The position numbers were made by a program, and so were the translations under genes. Of a stretch of 64,000 nucleotides of DNA, positions 26,090-34,496 are shown in pieces. Source of the DNA: Sulfurovum sp. XGS-02. GTDB lineage: Bacteria > Campylobacterota > Campylobacteria > Campylobacterales > Sulfurovaceae. Each line of letters opens with the position of its first letter. Positions within the stretch are counted from its first letter, which is position 1. The notes under the pieces are model-generated. The model searched no databases, was not told where the DNA came from, and saw only the letters and a list, made by a program, of their open reading frames with translations. Location: NCBI RefSeq assembly GCF_023213175.1, contig NZ_CP093312.1, positions 2,129,080 to 2,193,079 of the forward strand, read 5' to 3'.

Positions 26090-26294
26090 TGATAGCATAA
26101 GTTTTATGAAAGGTTTACGGAGAAAACAAAAGATATCAGGTGCCAAACTTCTTCCAGGGAGTAACTATTTCAGTGATTATTTGTTTATTATTTGTTAAGC
26201 GATATTCACTATACTTTATAAAGGTCCATGAAACAACAAAGGAGTCTTGAATCATATCAGACAAAGTACATAATAGAACGTAAAGGATACCATT

Positions 26295-26654
26295 ATGGAA
26301 CATGTGAAAGATGTATTAAAAACCTCGTTGGAGGAGTTGGAAAGAGTACTGGATACCAAAACCGTCGTAGGAGAGCCGATCGTCATAGAAGGCAATACAC
26401 TGATCCCGCTGATCAGTATCGGATTTGGCTTCGGTGCCGGTGGTGGTACCGGAAAGTGCAAAAAAAGTGATGATGAAGGCATTGGAGCCGGCACCGGTGG
26501 TGGTGGCGGTATCAAGCCGGTTGCCCTTGTGATCATAAACAAAGAGGGTGATGTCAGGGTTGAGCCTATCAAAAGCGGTATGGCTTCAGCATTTGAACAT
26601 TTGGGCGAAACTCTTGGAAAAGTAATGCAGGATAAAGAAGAAAAGAGTAAATAG
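26295..26654 (+). CDS. GerW/YtfJ-family protein
   Basis: 119 residues with AAAGGA ribosome site. Pattern of the GerW (YtfJ) family: LKTSLEELERVLDTKTVVGEP, then IPLISIGFGFGAGGG, a second Gly-rich block with GIGAGTGGGGGIKPVA, and ALVIINKEGDVRVEPI. In Bacillus this family is sporulation-linked; in non-spore-formers its role is unknown. The next gene encodes DUF2953, the same partner as in Firmicutes (YtfI). Confidence 0.85.
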   Translation: MEHVKDVLKTSLEELERVLDTKTVVGEPIVIEGNTLIPLISIGFGFGAGGGTGKCKKSDDEGIGAGTGGGGGIKPVALVIINKEGDVRVEPIKSGMASAFEHLGETLGKVMQDKEEKSK

Positions 26655-26678
26655 CATAAAAAAATAAGGATCGGTAAA

Positions 26679-27236
26679 ATGATGGAGATCATAATTCTTC
26701 TGATCGGGTTTCTGCTCTTTTGTTTGGCTCTTCTTGCTATCCCCGTTGATCTACTTTTCTATCTGAAAAAAGATGAAACAATGGAGTACCGGGCAGAACT
26801 CTGTATACTGTTTGGTCTTCTGACTATCGATATGACCAAGCAGGATCAGAAAACAGAGAAAAGCACATCGCCAAAGAAGAAAAAAAGAGAAAAAAAGCCT
26901 CATCTACCGTCATGGGTAGAAAGCAAAAGATTTATCAAAAGACTAATGAGACTCAACATGGATCTTTTACACACTTTACATATCAAAGAATTAAGCATGC
27001 ATTGGCACATTGGACTGGGTGATCCGGCAGATACCGGGATGATTTTAGGCATACTTCAACCGATCCTTCTACCTTGGGAAAACGCAACACTAAGTGCAGA
27101 TTTTCAGGAAGCCGTCTTTGAAGGCTATTGTAAAGCACATATCCGCCTTTTTCCGATCCGGATCATAGGTTATATTTTAGCATTTATTTTTTCCGGGGCA
27201 ACACTGCGTATGATTAAAAACAGTCTGATTAAATAG
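26679..27236 (+). CDS. DUF2953 membrane protein
   Basis: 185 residues. N-terminal transmembrane helix (residues 3-28), a Lys-rich cytoplasmic stretch (about 65-80), a domain with HWHIGLGDPADTGMILG characteristic of DUF2953, and a weak C-terminal helix. Neighbour and presumed partner of the GerW-like protein, as in Firmicutes. Two ATG codons in tandem at the start, with AAGGA upstream. Confidence 0.8.
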   Translation: MMEIIILLIGFLLFCLALLAIPVDLLFYLKKDETMEYRAELCILFGLLTIDMTKQDQKTEKSTSPKKKKREKKPHLPSWVESKRFIKRLMRLNMDLLHTLHIKELSMHWHIGLGDPADTGMILGILQPILLPWENATLSADFQEAVFEGYCKAHIRLFPIRIIGYILAFIFSGATLRMIKNSLIK

Positions 27237-27261
27237 TCGTAAATAGAATAAAGGAGGCACT

Positions 27262-27567
27262 ATGGAAAATCAGGAAGCTTACCAAAGAGCTAAAAAAAGA
27301 GTAGAAGCGAAGTTTGGGTTTTACACTCATCTAGCAGTTTACATAGCTGTATCTTTTTTACTTATCATTATCAACCTAAATACCTCTGCAGAATACTTTT
27401 GGTTCCAGTGGCCGCTCATAGGCTGGGGCATTGGCGTATTGTTTCATGCTTTGGGAGTATTTGTATTTCCTAAAAAATCCGCTGTCACAGAAAAGATGAT
27501 CGAAAAAGAGATGAAAAAAGAAGCCTTAGAGACGGAAAAAAATGAAGATCACACACTTTCTCTATAA
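27262..27567 (+). CDS. 2TM-domain protein
   Basis: 101 residues with a strong AAAGGAGG ribosome site. The 2TM domain pattern is clear: a short N-terminal helix (AYQRAKKRVEAKFGFYTHLA), two hydrophobic helices (about 24-40 and 52-70) and a charged tail. The family is found as stand-alone proteins or fused to histidine kinases; role unknown. The next gene starts inside its last codons. Confidence 0.75.
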   Translation: MENQEAYQRAKKRVEAKFGFYTHLAVYIAVSFLLIIINLNTSAEYFWFQWPLIGWGIGVLFHALGVFVFPKKSAVTEKMIEKEMKKEALETEKNEDHTLSL

Positions 27568-28348
27568 TGCTTTTATCATAGAATCCGGCAATAAAAAAAT
27601 AGCTATAGATCCAGGTGGATTGTTCTTTTATTTTTTCAGATTCACACCCTTAATACCTAGATCCGAATGGGAAAGTATCACACACATTTTCGTCACCCAT
27701 GGCGATCCTGACCATTATTGGCATGCTGATAGAGTGGCAGAAGCCTCAAATGCGCCTATTATCTGTAATGCAACCATGGTAAGAAATATAAATGGAAAAA
27801 ACTTAATGCTTGGTCCAAGAGATAAAGGTCTGGCATTTACAACAGAAATTCATACTATTCATACGCTTAGCGTTGATGAAACCATTGAGCTTGATGAGAT
27901 GGTCATCACAGGGATCAAAACCACACATGGTCCACTTAGATTGAAATTTGGTCCTTTTTCCAAAACCCTGCACCCCGGTCCGGAAGAAAGAATCGGTTGG
28001 GGTTCTATGGGTTTTGAGATCGAGCTAGATGGAAAAAAGATCGTGAATCTTGGAGATACGCTTTTACATGAAAAAGAGTGGCAAAAGATTCATGCACCTG
28101 ATGTATTGATGCTGCCTATCGGAGGGAAAATGGTACACAATACCATGGATGAACAAGAAGCTTTACAGGCAATACGTATCATAAAACCCAAACTAGTGAT
28201 TCCCTGTCATTATAACTGCCCTGCTTTTTTTATTAAAAAATACAATCCGGCTGATGATGAGATGTTTAAAAAGGAAGTTGAAAAAATGGGTATCGAGTGT
28301 GCAATTCTCTACATGGGTGATTCAGTCGATTTAAACAACAATGCATAA
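27542..28348 (+). CDS. MBL-fold metal-dependent hydrolase (UlaG-like)
   Basis: 268 residues. Metallo-beta-lactamase fold with the metal motif THGDPDHYWHAD (His-x-Asp-x-Asp-His, about residue 54), a later His (PIGGKMVHN), VNLGDTLL and PCHYN near the end. The first His of the usual HxHxDH is followed by G-D rather than x-H, i.e. HGDPDH, as in the UlaG/DUF-like subgroup. Substrate unknown. Overlaps both neighbours, so it belongs to a coupled operon with the 2TM and methyltransferase-like genes. Confidence 0.8.
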   Translation: MKITHFLYNAFIIESGNKKIAIDPGGLFFYFFRFTPLIPRSEWESITHIFVTHGDPDHYWHADRVAEASNAPIICNATMVRNINGKNLMLGPRDKGLAFTTEIHTIHTLSVDETIELDEMVITGIKTTHGPLRLKFGPFSKTLHPGPEERIGWGSMGFEIELDGKKIVNLGDTLLHEKEWQKIHAPDVLMLPIGGKMVHNTMDEQEALQAIRIIKPKLVIPCHYNCPAFFIKKYNPADDEMFKKEVEKMGIECAILYMGDSVDLNNNA

Positions 28349-29036
28349 GCACAATCCTCTCAAAATCTGGTTGAATTTTTTTGTACGTATGACTTTGTTT
28401 GCCGTTGGACTGCTGTGGCCAGCAGGTACATGGCAGTGGTGGGAAGCTTGGGTATTGGTTGGGCTTTGGAGTGTCTATGGCCTTGTTACGACTATGTATT
28501 TATTACGTCATGACCCTGCGTTACTGGCAGAACGATTAAAGCTTGTGCCGCTTCACAAGGAACAAAAGGCTTGGGACAAAGCCTTGATGCTACTTTTTTT
28601 TATTGCGGGTATTGGTCTTTATCTGCTTCCTGGCTTTGATGTGATGCGTTATGCGTGGAGTGACCCCTTGCCTCTATGGGTAAGAGTTATTGCAATGCTT
28701 GTACATATACCTTCCTTGGCACTACTGTTTTGGGTCATGCACGAGAACACCTATCTATCACAGGTAGTAAAAATTGATAAAGAACGTGGTCATGAAGTGA
28801 TCACAACCGGCCCCTACGCAGTTATTCGTCATCCTATGTATACTGTAACGATCATTTTACTCTTCGCTGTTCCCGTTGCACTTGGATCTCGATTCTCATT
28901 GATTATTTCATTATTTTTGACGGTGTTGTTAATTGTCCGGACTTACCTAGAAGATCGTACATTACACGCTGAACTAGAAGGCTATTCTGAGTATGCTAAA
29001 CAAACAGTTTACCGACTAATTCCAGGGATTTGGTAA
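28341..29036 (+). CDS. Isoprenylcysteine carboxyl methyltransferase-family membrane protein
   Basis: 231 residues, about five membrane helices. The C-terminal half has the ICMT/PEMT signature GPYAVIRHPMY (about residue 155) followed by EDRTLHAELEGYSEYA and YRLIPG. Bacterial members methylate unknown lipophilic acceptors using S-adenosylmethionine. Last gene of the plus-strand set starting at 26295; its base composition is similar to its neighbours. Confidence 0.8.
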   Translation: MHKHNPLKIWLNFFVRMTLFAVGLLWPAGTWQWWEAWVLVGLWSVYGLVTTMYLLRHDPALLAERLKLVPLHKEQKAWDKALMLLFFIAGIGLYLLPGFDVMRYAWSDPLPLWVRVIAMLVHIPSLALLFWVMHENTYLSQVVKIDKERGHEVITTGPYAVIRHPMYTVTIILLFAVPVALGSRFSLIISLFLTVLLIVRTYLEDRTLHAELEGYSEYAKQTVYRLIPGIW

Positions 29037-29079
29037 GCTAGGGAGAATTGGTAAAACTGACACTATTTACTGAAATGAA

Positions 29080-29110
29080 AACCTCATAAAATTATATATT
29101 TTATAAGGTT
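29080..29110. repeat. Dispersed palindrome, copy A
   Basis: 13-bp arms AACCTCATAAAAT / ATTTTATAAGGTT (one mismatch) around TATAT. The right arm is identical over 15 bases (ATTTTATAAGGTTAT) to copy B at 31137-31171. It lies between two convergent genes and may double as a terminator for the small peptide gene, since the minus-strand side is followed by TTTTCATTT. Confidence 0.7.
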
Positions 29111-29137
29111 ATGAAAATAAGATGTGTTAAAATTTTA

Positions 29138-29257
29138 CTACGATTTTTCTCCACCATTAACCATATTTGGAATAATATCTTTACCTTCTATTGATTCTGT
29201 TATTACCAGTAATAGTGCTACTGTTGCCACACCTAATTTAATCATTCCCTTGTTCAT
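29138..29257 (-). CDS. Small exported peptide (39 aa)
   Basis: ATG at 29257 preceded by AAAGGAAACAGG, a strong ribosome site. The peptide starts MNKGMIKLGVATVALLLVI, a typical short signal sequence, followed by about 19 polar residues ending GGEKS. No stop-side homology recognised. It sits next to the DsrE gene, on the same strand, at the end of the sulfur/redox cluster. Confidence 0.55.
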   Translation of the reverse strand: MNKGMIKLGVATVALLLVITESIEGKDIIPNMVNGGEKS

Positions 29258-29344
29258 CCTGTTTCCTTTATCATATAGCTGAAGCATTTCTTAACACCAT
29301 CGAATTGATTGCAGAGTAAAAGAGCACATATCTCTTGCACAGGG

Positions 29345-29698
29345 TTAAAAAGTTAGAACTTTGTTGCTTTGTATCACCCAATCAGCAAGAATTTTCATTG
29401 TAGAAGATACTTTTTCATCAAAATAAGGTTCATTTTTCAAAATACCACAACGTGCATTACATGAACCGCATACCTGTAAATGTACACCATCCCTATATAG
29501 TTCCTTTAACATCGTTACCAAGTCATGGTCATAGTTTTCAGGCTTAGTCATCTTATCTCGTGCCAAATCAACCGCATCATTCATTAAAAAAATGTGTACT
29601 TGTTCTTGGTTATTGTGTAACTCTTTGGCTAGTCTTAGTGCATTCCATGTTACATCAGAGCCATCATACGGCTGATGGTTTAGTATAATTGTAACCAT
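29345..29698 (-). CDS. DsrE-family protein
   Basis: 117 residues, full size for a DsrE/DsrF-type protein. N-terminal strand IILNHQPYDGSDVTWNALRL, then VHIFLMNDAVDLA, and the cysteine site VCGSCNARCG (about residue 77-86) with three Cys. DsrE-like proteins carry persulfide sulfur between enzymes. ATG follows the stop of the rhodanese gene without a gap, so the two are translated together, which supports a sulfur-transfer role. Confidence 0.88.
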   Translation of the reverse strand: MVTIILNHQPYDGSDVTWNALRLAKELHNNQEQVHIFLMNDAVDLARDKMTKPENYDHDLVTMLKELYRDGVHLQVCGSCNARCGILKNEPYFDEKVSSTMKILADWVIQSNKVLTF

Positions 29699-30169
29699 CT
29701 ATTTTTCATTTTTTAAGACCGTAGTGCCTAAACCTGTCTTTATAGGATACCCTGCATTTGCCCAACCTTTTAATCCACCTTTTAGGGTAGTTGCATTTTT
29801 ATATCCCATCTCTCTTAAAACCTTAGAAGCCAAAGCGCCACGACCACCTCTACGGCAATACGTCACAATAACTGCATCTTTGTCTTTGATCAATTGCTCT
29901 ACTTCCCATTCTAAATTACCTCGTGTGATAGCAAAAAAGTCTTCTGCATTCATGTCATCAGACGGAATACTTCCTTCTGATCTCTGTTCGCTTTCTCTTA
30001 CATCAAGAACAATAACATCTCCGGCTTCATCAAGCAGGTTTTTTAATTTTTTAGGAGTCATTTCTCCCACTTCTTTTTTGGCTTGGTTTATTAAATCCAT
30101 TTTACCCATGGGCTGAGCCATCATGACTAATGGTAATATTATCGGTAATATTAAGAGTATTTTTTTCAT
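29699..30169 (-). CDS. Periplasmic rhodanese-like sulfurtransferase
   Basis: 156 residues. Signal peptide (MKKILLILPIILPLVMMAQ), then one rhodanese domain with VIVLDVRESEQ, the active-site loop CRRGGRG (Cys near residue 106) and the closing GGLKGWANAGYP. Carries sulfane sulfur as a cysteine persulfide. Transcribed with the DUF302 gene upstream (9-bp gap) and DsrE downstream. Confidence 0.9.
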   Translation of the reverse strand: MKKILLILPIILPLVMMAQPMGKMDLINQAKKEVGEMTPKKLKNLLDEAGDVIVLDVRESEQRSEGSIPSDDMNAEDFFAITRGNLEWEVEQLIKDKDAVIVTYCRRGGRGALASKVLREMGYKNATTLKGGLKGWANAGYPIKTGLGTTVLKNEK

Positions 30170-30178
30170 TTTTCTTCC

Positions 30179-30616
30179 TTATTTTAGTGTATTCATGAGC
30201 GATTTTAATGTCTCAAAGAGCGTGTTTGTTTGTATATGGAGTTCTTTGTTAGCCTTTAATGTATCTAACATCATTTGCATATTTTGTGTTGATATGACAA
30301 TATGATTATCTTTCTCATATATCGCAATTCTACATGGCATAAAAGGTGCAAAGTCTGGCTCATCAGTTAATACAAGTGCAGCTACTTTAGCTTGACATAC
30401 CTCATAGATATATACTTTTCTCTCTATAGGAAAGCCTTTCTCTTTAACAACTTCATGATAGACATAATGGTGTAAAAGTGCTAAATTAAGCTCAGTACAT
30501 AATACATCTACTTTATCAACAATATCCTCAATATGCTTTTCACTTTTTACCGTATAAGTCATGAGCTGAAAGAGACTTTTTTTATCTATGAAATACTTCA
30601 TAAGAAATTTTAACAT
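30179..30616 (-). CDS. DUF302 protein
   Basis: 145 residues with an AAGGA ribosome site. Recognised by the DUF302 core: ERKVYIYEVCQAKVAALVL and PFMPCRIAIYE (residues ~67-105). The cysteines in VCQA and MPCR are typical. No convincing signal peptide, although the first 15 residues are hydrophobic and basic. Role unknown; DUF302 genes often accompany sulfur or redox genes. First gene of the minus-strand cluster, divergent from the arsR-type regulator. Confidence 0.8.
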   Translation of the reverse strand: MLKFLMKYFIDKKSLFQLMTYTVKSEKHIEDIVDKVDVLCTELNLALLHHYVYHEVVKEKGFPIERKVYIYEVCQAKVAALVLTDEPDFAPFMPCRIAIYEKDNHIVISTQNMQMMLDTLKANKELHIQTNTLFETLKSLMNTLK

Positions 30617-30652
30617 TTTATTTCCTTATTAATTAATTAGGCATTTAACTAA

Positions 30653-30674
30653 ATACTTAAGAGTATGCTATAAT
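30653..30674 (+). promoter_or_regulatory. Promoter/operator of the ArsR-type regulator
   Basis: TATAAT at 30669-30674 overlapped upstream by the inverted repeat ATACT-TAAG-AGTAT (30653-30666), in the divergent space between the regulator and the DUF302-rhodanese-DsrE operon. Good position for autoregulatory binding. Confidence 0.5.
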
Positions 30675-30701
30675 AATTAAAATTATATGTCAAGGATGAT
30701 T

Positions 30702-31076
30702 ATGTTGGATATGAATCAAAAAATTAAAATCTTTAAAGCATTGGGAAATGAAACACGGTTTTTAATTTTCAAAAATGTATTTACAGGAGGGTACACATGT
30801 TCACTAGATAAAAAAGATCCCAATGTTAATGTAAGTGCTCATGCAACTTGTGTAAGTACCATAGCTGAACATTTTGAGTTTTCTTTACCGACGATTTCAA
30901 AACATTTAAAAGAGTTACGTGAAGCAAACATAGTCACTATGGAAAAAAAGGGTAACAAGATTTATATAGAGCCAAACATTGAAACAGTTAGAGAACTAGG
31001 AGGGTGTTTTTCTACCCTCGTAGATAACTTTGAAAAAAATCGTGAGTTGTTTTTTGATGATGTTGTATTGAGCTAA
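30702..31076 (+). CDS. ArsR-family regulator, possible thiol sensor
   Basis: 124 residues from the ATG at 30702, which has AAGGA five bases upstream; an ATG at 30687 would give five extra residues without a good ribosome site. Winged helix of the ArsR family: KALGNETRFLIFKNVF, then FSLPTISKHLKELREANIV. Three cysteines (GGYTCSLD, ATCVST, LGGCFS) are placed where redox or persulfide-sensing ArsR proteins use theirs; the metal-binding ELCVCDL box of classical ArsR is absent. Divergent from and probably controlling the DUF302-rhodanese-DsrE operon. Confidence 0.82.
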   Translation: MLDMNQKIKIFKALGNETRFLIFKNVFTGGYTCSLDKKDPNVNVSAHATCVSTIAEHFEFSLPTISKHLKELREANIVTMEKKGNKIYIEPNIETVRELGGCFSTLVDNFEKNRELFFDDVVLS

Positions 31077-31136
31077 TATCTAAAAATAAGGTCTTTTTAT
31101 CTCTGCTTCTGCAGTTTCCACTACTCTCTTATCTGG

Positions 31137-31171
31137 ATAACCTTATAATCTAACATATTTTATAAGGTTAT
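31137..31171. repeat. Dispersed palindrome, copy B
   Basis: Perfect 12-bp arms ATAACCTTATAA / TTATAAGGTTAT around an 11-nt loop, 60 bp past the stop of the regulator gene. Shares its right arm with copy A. Confidence 0.7.
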
Positions 31172-31221
31172 TCACTATAACGACGTTTGCAGACCGTAAA
31201 TCTCTACGTTCCAATAGAAAA

Positions 31222-31257
31222 CCTTATAAAATGTACTATATAGCACGTTTTATAAGG
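31222..31257. repeat. Dispersed palindrome, copy C
   Basis: Perfect 10-bp arms CCTTATAAAA / TTTTATAAGG around a 16-nt loop. Same arm core as copies A and B, 50 bp after copy B, so B and C form a REP-like pair. Confidence 0.7.
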
Positions 31258-31320
31258 AATATGATTTTTTTACGTTTAAAGATATTTGTTAAAAGGTTTA
31301 TATAGTATTGTAAACTGAAT

Positions 31321-31959
31321 TTACTTTTGAGTTCCGTCGAGTACGGGAACAAAGAGACACTGTTCGATCGTTTCGGAAGTGATACGGCCATTTTTCTTGT
31401 AGTACCGTGTGATGATATGATAATTCTCAGCCTCTTCTACAGGTGCTACCAGTATCCCGCCTTCAGCCAATTGTTCAAACAGTACCGCAGGTATCTCTTT
31501 GGCTGTGGCTGAAAAGAGTATACGCTCAAAAGGAGCATACTGCTTCCACCCTCTTTGACCGTCATCAAAACGTGTAATGATATTGTGCATTTCAAGTGCA
31601 GAAAAACGGCTTTTTGCCTCTTTGAGAAGCTCATCGATACGCTCTATGGTAAAGACACGGCGACAGATCTTGCTGAGTATCGCTGCTTGATACCCGCTTC
31701 CGCAGCCGATCTCAAGTACGGAGTCAACACCTTCAAGCTCTAAGTGTTGTGTCATTTTAGCGACCGTTAGAGGGGAGGATATCCACTGGCTTGCCGCCAA
31801 AGGGAGTGCATCGAGCTGATACGCAAGATGTTTAAATTGAGAAGGGACAAAGGTCTCTCTGTCAACAGCCAAAAATGCCTCTCTGACATGCTCATCCAGT
31901 GCAAAGTGCTTCTCGATCTCTGCAACAAGATTTTGTCTCTGTCTCTCTTTTATCATCAA
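31321..31959 (-). CDS. pcm: Protein-L-isoaspartate O-methyltransferase
   Basis: 212 residues. Repairs isomerised Asp residues by methylating them with S-adenosylmethionine. Key motifs: PLAASQWISSP (substrate loop; related enzymes have GxxISxP), VLEIGCGSGYQAA (SAM binding, about residue 80) and ILFSATAKEIP. Start is TTG (31959) or the ATG directly after it; the GAGGG ribosome site favours the TTG. Followed by the nitrilase-family gene upstream on the same strand. Confidence 0.92.
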   Translation of the reverse strand: MMIKERQRQNLVAEIEKHFALDEHVREAFLAVDRETFVPSQFKHLAYQLDALPLAASQWISSPLTVAKMTQHLELEGVDSVLEIGCGSGYQAAILSKICRRVFTIERIDELLKEAKSRFSALEMHNIITRFDDGQRGWKQYAPFERILFSATAKEIPAVLFEQLAEGGILVAPVEEAENYHIITRYYKKNGRITSETIEQCLFVPVLDGTQK

Positions 31960-32045
31960 TTCAAGTCCCTCATCCCAAATAATGCAGAAATTCTACCTAA
32001 AATCTAGTTAAAAAGGCTTTTCCGCTTATCATGAAGGTAGGTTTT

Positions 32046-32777
32046 CTAGTCCATCACTATGTAACGACGCATCTTTTTGATCTCTCTGAAGTCAATACTT
32101 CCTTCGACCGCTTCCAAGCTATCATTCATCGTCACTTCCCCGGTAGGTGAGATGATGGATGATGAACTTGCCATATCTTCATCACAGGCGTTGGAGACGA
32201 CCACATAACATTGATTCATCACCGCCAGAGCACGGGAGAGTACTTCGAGATGTGTTTTGCGCTGTTTCCCCCATCTTGAAGGGACAAACACCACATCTGC
32301 ACCCTCTACCTGCTGCCATAACTCCTTAAACCGCAGCTCAAAACAGATCAGTATGGCATACTTCACCCCTTCGATCTCAAAAGGTTTGATCCTCTTCTTT
32401 TTTCCTTCAAGAAAATAGAGGTCCTCATCCCCCAATTTAAAGAGTTTTACCTTCTCCTGCCGATGCACTACCTTATGCTTATGGATCACCACTGCCTGAT
32501 TCACAAAATGCTCACCCTCTTCAAGAATCAACGTGAAGACCACTATCTGCTCATCCACCTCTTTTTTGAGTGTTTTCAGTGCATTGGCAGAAAATTTTGC
32601 AGCCGTGGCCATATGTTCATAATCGAACGCGGTCAAAAAGACTTCGGGTGCCACAACAATATGTTTGTCTTGGTGTTCTTTCAGGTGGTAAAGCAGTGTA
32701 TCGAGGTTTTCCTGATACCGTTTGTGAGAAGGAAGCTGCAGCGTGACAACTTCCATGGTTTTAGGCAGGATCAACAT
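32046..32777 (-). CDS. Carbon-nitrogen hydrolase (nitrilase superfamily)
   Basis: 243 residues. The Glu-Lys-Cys triad can be placed: Glu in VVAPEVFL (about residue 44), Lys in RQEKVKLF (about 113) and Cys in AILICFELRF (about 146). Members hydrolyse amides such as deaminated glutathione, omega-amides or carbamoyl compounds; substrate not predictable here. Nine bases after nrdB on the same strand, so probably co-transcribed. Confidence 0.88.
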   Translation of the reverse strand: MLILPKTMEVVTLQLPSHKRYQENLDTLLYHLKEHQDKHIVVAPEVFLTAFDYEHMATAAKFSANALKTLKKEVDEQIVVFTLILEEGEHFVNQAVVIHKHKVVHRQEKVKLFKLGDEDLYFLEGKKKRIKPFEIEGVKYAILICFELRFKELWQQVEGADVVFVPSRWGKQRKTHLEVLSRALAVMNQCYVVVSNACDEDMASSSSIISPTGEVTMNDSLEAVEGSIDFREIKKMRRYIVMD

Positions 32778-32785
32778 GCAAAGAC

Positions 32786-33805
32786 CTAAAAGTCATCCAG
32801 GTCCAAACTTCCTTTGGAGTAGTTCGTTACATTCCCTTCAAAGAAGTTCGTCTTTTGATCATTAAACTGTGAAAAGTTGTCTACCCATTTGATAGGATGT
32901 TCCACATTATAGATCTTCTCGAGTCCCACTGCATGCAGTCTTTTATCCGCAAGATACTGAATATACTGCTCGATGATATCATCTGTAAGCCCCAGTATCT
33001 GACCCTGAGTGATATAAGCTCCCCATTCACACTCAAGTTTTACTGCAGACCTGAACATTTCATACACTTCATCGATCAGCTCTTTGGTAAAAAGATCCGG
33101 TCTCTCTTTTCTGGTAGAGTTGATCATATTTTGGAACAGAAGAAGGTGTGTCACCTCATCTCTTTGGATAAAACGTATCATCTGTGCGGTTCCAAGCATT
33201 TTATCGGAACGTGCCAATGTATAGAGATAGGCAAACCCACTGTAAAAATAGATACCCTCAAGAATCTGATTGGCGAACATCGCTTTTACGATATTGGAAT
33301 CTGTAGGGTTGTTTGTGAGATCTTCATAGACCTTTGCTATGGCATCATTTTTGGACTTGAGCATCATATCTCTTCTCCAGAGCTCATAGATCTCTTTTGA
33401 ATTTGTCGATATACTGTCTACCATTACGGCATAGCTTTGGGAGTGTAATGCCTCTTCAAATGCCTGTCTTACCAAGATAAGGTTGATCTCGGGAGAAGTC
33501 ATGTAAGGGTTAATGTTATCCATGATGTTATTGGTCTGAAGAGAGTCCATAAAAATAAGTTGCGCAAGTACTTTATCGTACGCCGACTTCTCTGCATCCG
33601 TAAGGTTTTTATAGTCATTGACATCACGGGTCATATCCACTTCTTTTGGGAACCATGTGTTATTTAGCATCATCTCCCATAGATTATAGGCCCATTGGTA
33701 TTTGATGTCATTGAGTTCAAATATCCCTGTAGGATCACCACCAAATATCTTACGTTCTCCTGTTTTCTCTTCTGAATCAGGATTGTATATTCTTTTTCTT
33801 TCCAT
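32786..33805 (-). CDS. nrdB: Ribonucleotide reductase class Ia, beta subunit
   Basis: 339 residues. Di-iron ligands in two E-x-x-H motifs: EEALHSQSY (about 119-127) and RDEVTHLL (about 213-220). The radical-bearing Tyr four residues after the first His is present. Makes the tyrosyl radical for reduction of ribonucleotides with NrdA. The nrdA gene is not adjacent but about 1.6 kb away on the same strand, separated by a small gene and the candidate RNA region. Confidence 0.95.
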   Translation of the reverse strand: MERKRIYNPDSEEKTGERKIFGGDPTGIFELNDIKYQWAYNLWEMMLNNTWFPKEVDMTRDVNDYKNLTDAEKSAYDKVLAQLIFMDSLQTNNIMDNINPYMTSPEINLILVRQAFEEALHSQSYAVMVDSISTNSKEIYELWRRDMMLKSKNDAIAKVYEDLTNNPTDSNIVKAMFANQILEGIYFYSGFAYLYTLARSDKMLGTAQMIRFIQRDEVTHLLLFQNMINSTRKERPDLFTKELIDEVYEMFRSAVKLECEWGAYITQGQILGLTDDIIEQYIQYLADKRLHAVGLEKIYNVEHPIKWVDNFSQFNDQKTNFFEGNVTNYSKGSLDLDDF

Positions 33806-33936
33806 CTCTCCACCTTGATAATTTTTTCATCGATTATTTTAAAACATTATACACATTTTGGCTGATGATTTAGTAAGAATAATTCGATGAATGATTGATA
33901 AAAAAACAAACTCAAATGAGCGCTTGAGCTTGTACC

Positions 33937-33988
33937 CTTTAGACCTTCAACATCTATCGTCATTCTCGATGACGAAGAGGTGCTAAAG
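33937..33988. other. Stem-loop between nrdB and the small acidic gene
   Basis: Nested inverted repeats: outer CTTTAG / CTAAAG, inner CGTCAT-TCTCG-ATGACG, with a partly paired CCTTC/GAGG in between. No T-run on either strand, so not a standard terminator. May be an RNA structure in the 5' leader of nrdB or 3' of the 34034-34294 gene. Confidence 0.4.
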
Positions 33989-34033
33989 ATCTGAACAATG
34001 CCCTAAGACACACAAACGTTTAGATAGGAGGAT

Positions 34034-34294
34034 CTACTCTTCCCATTTATGTTTATGTGGGGTTCGTTCCAAATACTCATGATCATAGTCGTCATCATCA
34101 TAGTATTCGTCATCTGCATCTGCCCATCCGAAAAATTCATCCGTAAAGACCTTATCATACCCCATCTCAACAAGCATTTCGTCAAGTACCGGATAATCTG
34201 TGCCTTTCGTTCTGCAATAATTCATAAGCGTTTGCATGTCCTCTTTCCCAACCCCGTTTACTTTCAAAGCAAACTCAATCTCTTGGAAGGTCAT
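34034..34294 (-). CDS. Small acidic protein (86 aa), conserved-looking
   Basis: 86 residues, ATG with AGGGTAGG upstream and a TATAAT box 80 bp before the start. N-terminal half is helical and ordinary; the second half is strongly acidic (ADADDEYYDDDDYDHEYLE) and ends in a His/Lys cluster (HKHKWEE), which could bind metal ions. Family not recognised. Same strand as nrdA and nrdB, lying between them. Confidence 0.65.
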   Translation of the reverse strand: MTFQEIEFALKVNGVGKEDMQTLMNYCRTKGTDYPVLDEMLVEMGYDKVFTDEFFGWADADDEYYDDDDYDHEYLERTPHKHKWEE

Positions 34295-34373
34295 CCTACC
34301 CTCTCCTATTTTTTTAAATCACTGCTGATTAGACAGTTTCTCTGGAAGTTTTTATGTTTCTATCCATATTGGA

Positions 34374-34379
34374 ATTATA
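34374..34379 (-). promoter_or_regulatory. -10 box of the small acidic gene
   Basis: TATAAT on the minus strand within TTTTGACATATAATTCC, 80 bp before the start codon. Confidence 0.4.
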
Positions 34380-34496
34380 TGTCAAAATCTGAGATTTTAC
34401 GCTAAAAAAAATCTTAATTTATCTAAAAAATAATGCTGACATTTTTATCATGGATGATCCTGTTTAGAGGAAGATGTAAAGGCGTAATAAAAAGGT

